The notes below the pieces were generated by a model. That model was given only the letters and a program-made list of their open reading frames with translations, had not been told where the DNA came from and made no database searches. 23,074 bases of DNA from positions 1-23,074 of the forward strand of contig JAQGAU010000868.1 in the NCBI GenBank assembly GCA_034698045.1. The letters are read 5' to 3'. Below, piece after piece: positions 1-10,130 of the stretch. Position numbers and translations under genes: made by a program. The DNA comes from Paramacrobiotus richtersi (lineage: Eukaryota; Tardigrada; Eutardigrada; Parachela; Macrobiotidae). Numbering within the stretch: the first letter of the stretch is position 1; each line of letters opens with the position of its first letter.

Positions 1-1752
1 CCACAGACATCTCTGCGACCCCAAACAATTTCTTTTGGGCAAATAGTCAGCAGTTTGACAATCCCTGCTCCGACAATCGTAGCTTGATCCGTAGAAGGCT
101 ACGAAAAGTAATCGAAAAATAAAGAAAAAATTGAATACGATGCTCCTTTGCTTATCAAAAAAGCCATACTGACCATGAAATGTCTTGCAACGTATGCGAA
201 CAGCTGTGGAACTTTACAATAAGCCAGCATGAACTCATGGTATGCGCCCGTAACTCGTGCTTGGTCCAAAGGCTTTGGCAACGACTGTATGTATTTGTCG
301 ATTCTGCAAAATACCAAAGTCTGAAAATCGAATTCTAGCCGCACAATTATGACCCACGGGCCCACGATACTTACTCTTCTGCGCTAAAATCCACTCGCAA
401 AACGTTAATGATGTCCTGTCCAAACTGTGGGTACATCTCGACGATCTTTGTTCGGATGTTCTGCTGGGTATACATGATCAGGAATATACTCTCAGCCAGA
501 AACCGGAGCGAATTCGATGCTTTCGGCAATACAAAAATCTGCAAACAAAACCTTGCTATTGGAGCAGAGATCATAAACCATTCCAACCACGGTAAAGACA
601 GGATAGGCGTACTGTATTCGGATTTACGTTGGTCTCATCCGGACTGGACCTGGTTATTTCGACGGAGCATAGAAGGTGTTCGGCCAGCGGATTGATATCC
701 ACAATGCCGTCCGTAGTCAACGGAATCTCCAGTGCTCCCAGACTGCGCACTTTGTCGATTAGAGACGGAAGTTTTGCCCAGCGCTTCAGCAGATCCACAA
801 CAAAAGTGCAGAGCTACACAGCAGAAGCTCTGTGATTACGAAAATCAATGTCGAGCTAACACAGCTATTCCGTTACCGCGGGATTTTGAAATACGGTCGT
901 CTGACTCTGTTGCGACTGCAAAGTGGTGGACCGCGCTAATTTAACCATTTCGAGGATCAATTTCAAGCAGAGAATTCCAATTTCTTCGTTTTCCACCTAT
1001 AAACAACCAATGACGAACCAAGAAACTTATGGTTCTATTAACGCGAACTCACCTCAATCAGCGTTATGAGCTGTTTAATCATGTCGAAATGAAGTGGCCG
1101 AGCAACATCAAGGAGTGCGAGGCGATGCACCAGTCGCACAATAGTTCTGCGAAGAGCCTGCATGCGCACAAAAAAACAAATGCACGATTTATAGATATGC
1201 AGTTGTACGCCGTTAGTAATTCCGATCTTACATTTTGCTGATCCTCCTGTACAAACTTGTGCTGCGGAAAACTGGTGAGAACGCGGAAATTAAGGTATAT
1301 TATGCGCTGCACGACTTCAGTGTTTCCCAATCCAGGACTAATGGCCTAAATTCGAGAATACAGTCAATGCTCTATTAGCTATTTCCTTAGGTTTCAATGC
1401 TCTATTTCCTTAGGTGTTTCAACCCAATCGTACCTCAAAGCCGTCCACAGCTTCATCTGCAGCTGCTTGGCGCTCCTTAAGGTCTAAGTGAAGGAAGCAT
1501 TTTAGCACGAGTAGCAATGAAGTGTTGGATTGGTACACGAATAAACCCACAAGCTACTGGTTCGAGTAAAGACTGTAAAGTTGTACCTTTCTTTATATCA
1601 GCAATGGCAACAACGTGCAAAAACCATGCTTTATTCAACGGGCTGACTTCTGTCCATTGGATTGTTGCTTGCTGTTGCTGATTATCAAGGTTCGAACTGA
1701 CAGTTGGAATAGGGAGAGCAGGAGGAAGACCCAGGCTTGGATCTTGCTCCAT
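1..1752 (-). CDS. TRRAP: TRRAP/Tra1-family protein, N-terminal 377 residues (partial)
   Basis: TRRAP is the giant HEAT-repeat pseudokinase scaffold that recruits SAGA/STAGA and NuA4/TIP60 acetyltransferases to activators in the nucleus. Nine exons close in phase: 1752-1587, 1483-1434, 1345-1232, 1157-1053, 996-877, 813-628, 538-375, 303-174 and 98 to beyond the left edge. The start is the ATG at 1752, followed by a Gln-rich stretch. Similarity to the animal TRRAP N-terminus is clear in order: a helix ending VVAIADIKKD, the VENEEIGILCLKLILE segment (human ETENEENVLICLRIIIE), AESIFLIMY (human ELPIIVVLMY) and GIVKLLTICPKE (human GMLQLLSNCPAE). No frame breaks are seen. Introns are 61-103 nt. The gene continues leftward, so its kinase-like half is not in this window; a decayed C-terminal copy lies at 12900-15306 on the other strand. 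Family assignment is from remembered human TRRAP sequence. Confidence 0.9.
1362..1416. repeat. Imperfect tandem duplication inside TRRAP intron 2
   Basis: On the + strand, a unit of about 23-27 nt beginning TCAATGCTCTATT and ending ATTTCCTTAGGT occurs twice in direct succession. The first copy carries an extra AGCT. The intron is only 88 nt, so the duplication makes up more than half of it and lies between donor (1433) and acceptor (1346). Confidence 0.8.
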
Positions 1753-2522
1753 TATGATGGAATCTCAGGAAACGAGACTGTCTTGACTCTTGGCACTTGT
1801 TCAACGAAAAGAACAAGTCAGAAACTTTCGAAGTTAATCCGAGATTACTGTCATCACTACATTGTGCACATCAGAGAAAGCTACCATGAAAATTATACAG
1901 ACAATTTGCGCTCGGAATATCTAAGTCCTAATTTTCTAGCTCGCATGAATGGCACACAAAAGACGCTAAAAAGGAATGGAACACAAATTTCGGAATCGAC
2001 TTGGCACCAACTGGTTGCGGCCTGGAATCAAGCCGGAATTCAGACCGCGGATCGGTTTAGGTTAACCAGCTAAAATGCGTTGCAACTTACTTACAACACA
2101 CAGACAAGGGAATCGGCAGCGGTCGGTGCATAGGACAACGGTTTCAGTATTCAAGGATCCGTTCTCGAGCCGAATTCGTTTTCGCTACTCGTAAGCTGCA
2201 AAAGATTGTTCCAACCGAATCCAAAAGAAGTAAGTATTTTTTGTGATAACAGCATTAAGTACAGTTTACCTCGATTAGCTTGCTATACTACTCAATTTTT
2301 AACATTTTTATTTCATCAGCGCCAAAAGCTTTGAATTTTGGCATCCCAATGATCACTAGATATTAATATTAGCCCTTTTCAGTATTACTTTCAAACTTAT
2401 CCTATAGGATTCCTATCAATCCTATGGTCCTGCGAGTGTGAACACATTCTGCCTCAGCGGTTCGCCGAAGTGGGTGTCCACGAAGTGACGAAGAGCATTT
2501 ATTTCTGGATCTGGTCAAGGCT
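1753..2522. promoter_or_regulatory. Divergent intergenic region between TRRAP (-) and Rpp25 (+)
   Basis: These 770 bases separate the ATG codons of two divergent genes, so both promoters and 5' UTRs should lie here. I see no convincing TATA box. A good donor, AGAA|GTAAGT near 2229-2235, suggests a 5'-untranslated exon of the + strand gene. A + strand reading frame is open from 1615 to 2073 (152 codons), overlapping TRRAP exon 1 antisense; I do not recognise its product and treat it as unproven. Confidence 0.5.
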
Positions 2523-3579
2523 ATGGAAAACTACGAGAAAGGAGAGACGATTGAAAATGAAATTAATCATCGAGAACGATTTCAGCATATCCTGACTTTA
2601 CGGGAAGAAACGCCGGTTATCACAGTACGCGGCGGAAGCAAAATTCAGTCTTTGCTGGACATAGCGTTATCGAAAATGAACGTAAGGAGCAAATGCATAG
2701 AAAAAAGTACGTTTTCGTGGCTGATCTATTTGAAAGCATAGGTTGACAGTCTTGTACACGGTGCATGTGAAGTATTAACTTAGTTTAACTATAGTAGTAT
2801 ATAATTAGTGAAATTCGCAACAAATAATATAAACTATCTGTATTTTCCGTTGTAATAATATGATGGATCGGGATCCGCATTCTTTTCCAGAATAATATTT
2901 TTTAGGAGGAAAATTCAGAGGACCAGAAATTTCTTGTCTTTTACGGAGCCGGTCCCGCGATAAACAAGACGATTTCATGTGTAGAGATCTTTAAGCGCCG
3001 TGTAAAGGTAAGGAAATTAGATTAGTAATTTAGTAGTATTAAGTACATAGCGATTACGGTAAATACAATTTTTTATCATCAATGAACATTCGCTCTGGTA
3101 CATTACGAGATGCCATTTCGGACTTTTTTAGAATCTCCACCAAATCAACAAGTTACATTTTGATGAGTGAGTCCATCTTCTCCCGTTTTTTTTATGAGCG
3201 TTACTGATTTGAATAAAATTGTAATAAAATACTTTTTCTGTTAAACAGAGTGCAGGAAATTTGGAACCCTAAAATCGAAGGACTGAATGTGTACGTATGT
3301 GAATTTTCGGGCATTTTCATACGCTAGTCCTGTTGCAGCTGTTGCTTGCGTTGCTTGTTAAATTAATATTATTCTTTTAGTCTGAAAGTGTCTCGTAAAA
3401 TTCCTGCTCTCCATGTTCTCCTCTCAAAAGATCCATTGCCGAAGGAGGAACCGGGGTAATTATTTTATTAATCAGTCCGGTTGTTATTAATATTGTTAGT
3501 GGAATTGCGTATTTGCACTTTGCACCAGTTTAGCGCTAAAACGCTTTGACTGATCCGTTTTTACAGGTATCAACTATAG
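2523..3579 (+). CDS. RPP25: Ribonuclease P/MRP protein subunit p25 (Alba family)
   Basis: Rpp25 is an Alba-fold RNA-binding subunit of nuclear RNase P and RNase MRP, which process pre-tRNA 5' ends and pre-rRNA. Six exons close in phase: 2523-2681, 2906-3007, 3132-3166, 3249-3290, 3381-3455 and 3567-3579, giving 141 residues (human paralogues are about 163-199). The start MENYEKGE matches the human MENYRK-type start. The Alba core is seen as VITVRGGSKIQSLLDIA (human VEMRVREGSKIRNL-type), then FLVFYGAGPAINKTISCVEI and FKRRVK, then LHQINKLHF. The tail has VQEIW and IPALHVLLSKDPL, ending EPGYQL-stop, where vertebrate proteins continue after PGYQ. Exon 3 codes for under 12 residues, yet its phase-2 end is completed exactly by exon 4. 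An AATAAA lies 192 nt after the stop. The vertebrate Pro-rich tail is absent. Confidence 0.88.
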
Positions 3580-4393
3580 GGAACCGGACGGACATCAGTT
3601 GTGCAGTATTCGAATCAGGGCTGCATCGGTCGGATTCTCAATTTTTCCTCTTGAAAGCGGGGACAGGAAGATCCAAATGAAAATTATGAGATGCAGATTT
3701 TGTTCGGATATCGTGCGATATCCATAAGTAATCCTCTCAGCTTTTGTGCACAACTTTTCGGAATCAGCCAAATAAAGTCATCATTTTTATCCATAAGTAA
3801 TACTGAGAAACGGACAAGGTTCAGTGTTAGACCAAATTGCTCTACTTGTTTGCCAAATTATTGAGGCGGGCGCGATGGGTTTTTCGGATTTCGCGACTTT
3901 GATGTTTAAATTTAAGCAGATATCTCTGAATATTTACTATGAAGTTACCAACAACAGTTACTATGAAGTTTCGGTGTCTTTTACGTGAATGATGTCTTTT
4001 ACGTATTGTAAATAGATCTATCGTCGCTCCATGACAGCGTTTCATGATTTTTCTATAAATTATGTTCTAACTGACATGAAATACGAAATAAAATTTGGAA
4101 ATGGGTGCCTCTGCCACGGTAAACAAAATAACGTGGACACCGGGATTACTTATTAGGCTGTGTTGCAAATTTGCGGTCGGTCACCCACCAGCGGAACGTG
4201 GTTACAATAATGTGGTTTACATTTTTTGGATTACGCAGTCGTTGGCTCACTGCCTTTCAGATTTTATCTTAAACTCGGAAAACATTATAAACCGTAAATT
4301 TTGAACGATAAATGTTTCCATTTTTGCAGGAGACTTGTATAAGGCTTGGTGTGTCCTGCGGACATCTAGCATTTTCACCTGTGTTTCTCAGCG
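3580..4393 (+). other. Rpp25 3' UTR, then intergenic DNA up to SLC25A19
   Basis: No gene is supported here. The first 200 nt are the Rpp25 3' UTR. At 3937-4003 two short direct repeats occur back to back (ACTATGAAGTT twice, then GTCTTTTACGT twice). The pyrimidine-rich TGTTTCTCAG directly before the SLC25A19 ATG could be the acceptor of a 5' UTR intron. Confidence 0.5.
3771..3776 (+). other. Polyadenylation signal AATAAA, probably for Rpp25
   Basis: A canonical AATAAA lies 192 nt past the Rpp25 stop and about 620 nt before the SLC25A19 start on the same strand. It is the best candidate for the end of the Rpp25 transcript. Confidence 0.55.
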
Positions 4394-6075
4394 ATGGTGG
4401 GATATGATCCCGAAGAAACGCGCAAAATTCCCCACTACATTTACGGTCTGAGCGGAGCACTATCTGGCTTTGTTACTCGATTTCTAACGCAACCTATGGG
4501 TAAGAACATCCATCACTCCGTGTATGCGCTGAAATCTGGCAGTTTTTTTACTCGTTTTAGTTGTTTGTAGATGTTTGCAAGATACGTTTCCAGCTGCAAG
4601 TAGAGCCAATAAAACGAGCATCGCCGCTTTCGAAATACCGAAGTCTTCCCCAAGCATGCCGTTTGATCGTTCGCGAGGAAGGACTGACGGCACTATGGGT
4701 ATTCAAATGTGGTGTGTTTCGTTCATCAGTCCCAATGGCTTCCCTCGTTGTTCTGTAGAAAGGGATTATTCCGGGACAAGCCTTATCTGTGATGTATGGT
4801 CTAACGGAGGTAATGCTGTTTGTTTCGTGATTTTTTTAGAAATGATCATGCATGATCGTTGCAGTTCGCCTCGTTCGAATTTCTGAACAGAACCATGTTC
4901 GCACTTGGTTTGATCACCAATCCCAAAGATCCTTTTGTGTATTTCATTTGTGGAAGTTTTGCGGGAATGGCGGGCACTCTAGCGTCGCAACCGTTGGATG
5001 TTGTCCGAACTCGTTTGGTCTCACAGGGGCGTGACAAGGTAGACTGCTGCGGTGAAACAACATTTTATTATTTATAACACGAGAGATGTCACGTACGATA
5101 GCTGATTACACAGTAATTTCGGCCGAGCTAGCAATTATTGTGTTGTATTATTATGTTGTATGTTGAGTGTATTATTATATATTGCTGAAATTCGTAAAGT
5201 TCGCTTTGGTTGTAAAACTTGTAAGGAATTTTGTTCGTATTCTTCTAAAAAGTCGGGTATTTTGATATTTGCCGCAATTTTGTCAAGACTGTTTTGCATG
5301 ATCCAGAAAACTGAAATTGTTTATCCTTTTATTTGCTCGTTAGTCCTGCCTTTGGTTGGGAATTCTGACGATGTGTTATGCGTCCGAAACTGGAAATATT
5401 TTCGTCTGTTTTATATAGTTATTGAGTTAACCGGCACTTCTCCGCTAGGTGTACGTTAGCGTTGTGGATTCTTTCAAACAAATCCACCATCAAGAGGGAT
5501 ACCGGGGGTTTTACCGGGGTCTTGTACCTGCTCTTTTGCAAGTGGCTCCCGCAAGTGGTTTGAGTTTTGCATTCTATTCCAAGTGTCAGGGCATTTATCG
5601 CAACTGGAGTGGGAAGCGAGTCACTGATGGGAAGAGTGGTGTGTATGTGTAGTTATGATTTACCCCGGCACGAGACCGTCTTCTAATGTTCGCGTTTTTG
5701 TAGACACAATGGAGAGTCTGGTGTGTGGCTTTGTCGCCGGTGCTGCATCGAAAAGTACTGTACATCCGCTGGATGTTCTGAAAAAACGCCTGCAAGTCCA
5801 GGGATTTGAGCGAGGACGGAAAGGATTTGGATTGTTCCTTTTCACTTCTGGATTGATGCATTTAGTTAGAGAAACATACCGTTTGGAAGGACTTCAGGGA
5901 TTTTTTAAAGGTTTCTCGTAAGTTGTTCTCTAAAAACTTTTCTGCTCGTCGGGAAAATGTTTTGCAGTGTTCTGCATTTTTCAGGCCTGCATTACTGAAA
6001 GGAGCTTTCAGTACTGGATTTACTTTCTTCTTTTATGAGCAGTTCCTTAGGGGGTTTTCTTCATTTTACCAGTGA
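4394..6075 (+). CDS. SLC25A19: Mitochondrial thiamine pyrophosphate carrier
   Basis: This six-helix inner-membrane carrier imports thiamine pyrophosphate into the mitochondrial matrix for pyruvate, 2-oxoglutarate and branched-chain dehydrogenases. Seven exons close in phase: 4394-4499, 4571-4698, 4759-4809, 4865-5038, 5449-5638, 5704-5917 and 5985-6075, giving 317 residues (human 320). All three mitochondrial-carrier signatures P-x-D-x-x-K/R are present: PMDVCK (34-39), PLDVVR (138-143) and PLDVLK (238-243). The N-terminus MVGYDP and the segment KIRFQLQ are those of SLC25A19 rather than other SLC25 members, as is [13 protein letters not shown] in repeat 3. The ends [12 protein letters not shown] and YEQF also match. 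The first intron is phase 1 and splits the Asp codon of the first signature. No defects are seen. Confidence 0.95.
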
Positions 6076-7382
6076 TTTGCTTGAGTTTGTGTGAAGTGGA
6101 CATTTCGGTATGTCTATGCCTTCCCTTGTGATAAGTTTGAGCACAATAGGTTTTACTATACATTTCGTGCCATCTGTAAAGATTTATCGGGATCGGATGT
6201 TTTTAAATTGAAATTCTCGAATCTCTTTCACAAATGGAAGGTTAATGTAGTGATGTATCGTTGTGCTAAACGATTAAATGGTGAATGAACATGCCGGCTT
6301 TGGCTGAAAGAGCCTATTAATTATCATTATGTTGGATGGTTCTATTTTTATATTTTGAAATGTTCAATCTGTTCATTATCGCGATTTCGGTCTGCTTTGA
6401 AAATGCGTTTCATCAAACAACTTTTTAAAATATGTCGCGGTTGTAGGTTTCCTACTCATTATATGCGAGATTTGATGTGTGACACTGTGCTAAAAGAGGC
6501 CCTTGTCAGTTTTCTCCCACAGCATCTGCGTCATTAGAACACACAGGTTTTGTTTTGGGCGCTCCTCGTATTAAACTCGTCTGCCGCTGAGACAGCGGTT
6601 TCATTTAAGTGCACTGGAAAAGCAAAATATTTTGGAATCCATGTATGTCGGAATGTTAGGAGCTGTTAGCTGAGAAGTCCGAGACAGTATTAATAATATC
6701 GTGATTCTCAGCCTTGGCAGAATTTATTGTAGCATCTGTTGCTTGATATCTCATGTATAACCCTTGCTTGGATTAAGCTCTTAAGACTGCTTTTTTCCGT
6801 CGCACAGTTTACGAATGTAGTTTTTCATTCATTTACAGTATAATGGATGGCATCAGTAACCAGTACAGCGCTTTAAAAAGTGCTTGTGGAGTGTTGTGTC
6901 AGTCCCTTATTTTAACGCAAAAATTTCGTGCTGGATGTACGTAAATGCGTTCTCGTTTGACCATTGTCCACCTTGATGTTTGACAGCACAGTCGCAATAA
7001 AAGCCAGTGTTTGCCGTGTTTATGATCATGACTGTGGATAGTCGATTGGGTACGTACCGGCAGTTTAGGTAACACGCTTTTTGCAAAAGAGACTACAGCT
7101 TTCGGAATATTACACATCTGGAGATGAAAAAGGAGACATGCGTAAAACATGATGAAATAACTGAATGAGTGTCACAGTATCTGTGCACAGGTCAGCAATA
7201 TAACTAGGTGTGCAGAGACCGTTACAATTATTAATTTAATACGGCTATCGTATACTCGTACAAAAAAAGAAAAGCAATATATATATTTTTATCAGAATAA
7301 GATGGTTATATTCCTTGTGCACAGCATCAGCAAATTACACAGAAAAAGCCTACTTACTGATTCAAACTTGCGAAGCGGCCGT
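6076..7382. other. Intergenic DNA, no supported gene
   Basis: About 1.3 kb with only short open frames in several registers, none with recognisable similarity or a consistent splice pattern. No AATAAA was seen after SLC25A19; ATTAAA variants occur at 6273 and near 6568. An upstream in-frame ATG at 7302 for the next gene lies at the right end. Confidence 0.5.
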
Positions 7383-9972
7383 ATGTATCCTCGTGCTCAA
7401 TTCGGAGTCCTGATTCTGCTGTTTTTGTGTTTACAAACAGGTTTTATTGAGGCTCCATGGCCGTCGTGGAACACTCCTTGTCTGTCGCGTAGTGTCGAAG
7501 TAAGCGCAACCATTAATATTAATATATTGTATTGTTGATTTTCTAGCATTACGCCAAAAGAAACCATACCACCGATCTGATAATTCAAATATTTACTGTA
7601 CTGTACGAACTTCGCTAATTAACAAGGCAATATTATCGTTTGTCATGGTGTTACCATAAATGTGCAGGGGAGCGAGTTTACCAACTGATATACCCTTGCG
7701 AAAACAAACAAACACGCCGGTTTATATCTTAAACCCCTTGCATATTTATGTACCAAAACTTGGCATGATATTTCTACAAATCAGGTATGCGAAACTGTAT
7801 ATTATTATCGTAGCCTTCTGGAAAATTACCGCCTTGGATTACTAAAATAATTTCAGCATGGAAAACAAAAACGGAGCAATCACTACCGACGATTATCAAA
7901 GATCCTGCAAAACACGAGGAATTATTACGGAGGGGATCGGTTTTATCTATGCTGTCAACGAAATCCGGAGCGGAAATTAACAACTATACTGCTAAGTACT
8001 TCGGAAATGCTTGTGATGTGGTTACATCCGATCGGATCAATCAACATGTCGATGACATTACACAAAGTATCCTAATTGCTGGAGCTTTGTGCAGGCAGGT
8101 CAGTGAGGTCAGATCTAACGTATTTTGCAATTACATGTGTTTTAAATTGGTTATCTGTGGTGCTAGCGCTGTGCCTTTGTCTCCATAAGCTGCCCCATAT
8201 ACAATTCTGCTCGCGTTAACTTTCGTTGCGTCGGAATAAAAAAAAATTTTTATCTTAAATTGTTTTGGACACGCGTACGTCTTTCCAATCATTGACTAGT
8301 ACCAATCAGTTTCCTGTCAGTGAAACTTTTGAACTAGGTTCAGTTATTGGTGCGTAATACCATACAAACCGGCTGTACACCTGTGTTATTTGCTGCTGGA
8401 CGAATTCCGGCTCTGGGAAGCATAGCTGGCCATGGAATGGCTGCATCGGAAGTGGGAATTTTAGATACAAGCGATTCTTCATCTGTATGCTTGATTTATG
8501 TGGACTTATTTGCCAATATGGATTCGGATATTTTGGACTATACTCAGTATTCTACACGATGCCCAGCAGCGTTTCTGCTGAAAGAATCATTTGGAAACAT
8601 TCCGAAAAAGTTCCCAGGATTTCAGTGGCTTCGACCTTGGTATGGTAGGAGAAATTTACTTCGTCTATAGATGTATAACAGCATCTCTGTCACATCACAT
8701 CACAGTCGGCAAAAGCTTAATCGTTTATAACGTCTTTAGATTATGACAAGCTTTCAGAAATATTTAGACTTTCAGAAAAGTAATTTTTTCCAAAGATTTT
8801 TGTGGACTTATTTGTAAAATGGCAGAATGCTGCTTTTTTCTAGAAGGGTTTTTAATATTTAAAAACTCCTCTAGCAGTCGCTGTATATTAGGATACTGTT
8901 TCAGGTTGGGATTCCGTCGAGTGGCTGTTATAGGACTCCAAAGGCCAGCGGAATCTGAGATGTAGGTCGGCGTATCTTTTTCGCTTACTAAATAAGACAC
9001 CGATAAAACATCATGTCGTTCTTTTGCTAGAGCGTTTCTGGAACGTAATAACATTCATTACTGTACATGCGACGATCTGGCCAGTCGAGGAGCCGTTGAT
9101 ACGATTGAAGCGGCGTTGAATACCATTAATCCGCGGTTAGAGTTGATTATTTTTAGATGTTAGTGTTTTTGCCCGTAATACTTTATGCGTGGCGTATGTT
9201 GTTACAGGAACGATCTGCCCATCCATCTGTCAATCAATGCCTTTGCGCTGGATTTTTCTCTTGAAGCGCGCTTATGGCCCGAAGGTCACCGGAAGATCTT
9301 AGCCGTCGAAGCCATGGATATCGTTAACGGTGTTGCCAAAACTGGTAAGACTACCATTTCGATATATTTTATTAGATGATATAAGCAATGCAGTTCAAAT
9401 AATTAATACGTTAGCGTGTATGAACAAGTACACAAAACTAGTTATATTATCATTTGCATAATATGGTTGCAGTTACATACTTGTGAACCGTTTTGAATGC
9501 AGCAGAATATCGAGCATTCGAGACTCTGCTCCCTGGTGGTATATAGCTTTGTATAATCGACAACAGTGTTGTGGTATTGGAACTATTCTGTATAAACAGA
9601 AGTAAACAAATCAATGTGCCAATTTTCATCACACTTATGTAATCACTATTATACAGTTTGGTATATCACTATACTGTATAAATATACACAACCACACACA
9701 AGGGGCTGTTATACGTCTCTTCTAGTAACGCAAATCAAATTACCGCTTTTAAATTGGTAACGCATTGATAACACTCCGTATGATTTCTTTTGCATCGAAC
9801 AGGAATGCTCGGAGCATTGGATATTCTGGAAGTGGAACAGTTATCACGTGAAGATCAAGAAAACGCGGCATCTATTTTCAACGATATTCTGCAGCGTATT
9901 GCAACACAACCCAGAATACCTTATCCACCGCGTTTACCAAATCCGGAAAAACTGCAGTCTGCAGATTTTTAA
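7383..9972 (+). CDS. Secreted arginase-fold pseudoenzyme
   Basis: Six exons close in phase: 7383-7499, 7814-8098, 8338-8644, 8997-9135, 9208-9344 and 9803-9972, giving 384 residues. Residues 1-24 look like a signal peptide (FGVLILLFLCLQTGF core); an ATG 27 codons upstream would bury it. The rest aligns end to end with arginase I as remembered: ALGSIAGHG (arginase AIGSISGHA), FLLKESFGNIPKKFPGFQW (FLLKELKGKIPDVPGFSW), PIHLS (PIHLSFD) and GALDILEVE (SGLDIMEVN). The manganese ligands are mostly gone: the His101 position is R156, D190 (Asp124) is kept, the His126 position is F192, Asp128 is N194, Asp232 is N293 and Asp234 is F295. The catalytic His141 position is C209. It should not hydrolyse arginine. 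The exon 2 acceptor is the weakest call. An ureohydrolase fold kept for binding is my inference. Confidence 0.75.
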
Positions 9973-9988
9973 GGGATTGATTTGTTCA

Positions 9989-9994
9989 TTTATT
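9989..9994 (-). other. Polyadenylation signal AATAAA (TTTATT on +) for the MFSD6-like gene
   Basis: The motif lies 137 nt past the MFSD6-like stop on the minus strand and only 17 nt after the arginase-like stop on the plus strand. The two convergent transcripts therefore probably overlap at their 3' ends. Confidence 0.5.
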
Positions 9995-10130
9995 GTTTTT
10001 GAGAAATCCAGCTAAATCACAGGTATCAGCAGTGTCTTAACTGTGCTACTAATACACATTCATCACCAGCAATACGAGATCTTCATCTCATCAGAAATGT
10101 CACCGCATTGTTTTTGGTCAGCAAGCAATA

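Noticed and set aside
5160..5459. 99-codon frame inside SLC25A19 intron 4
   Set aside because: It ends just after the acceptor of exon 5, has no similarity, and would break the carrier if retained.
8338..8670. Frameshift calling the arginase-like gene a pseudogene
   Set aside because: A donor at 8645 joins in phase to the acceptor before 8997, and all six exons then close. A lesion is not needed, though the skipped strand is reported separately.
8764..9054. 96-codon minus-strand open frame
   Set aside because: It overlaps arginase-like exon 4, whose plus-strand reading is phase-consistent and similar to arginase. No splice sites or similarity support the minus frame.
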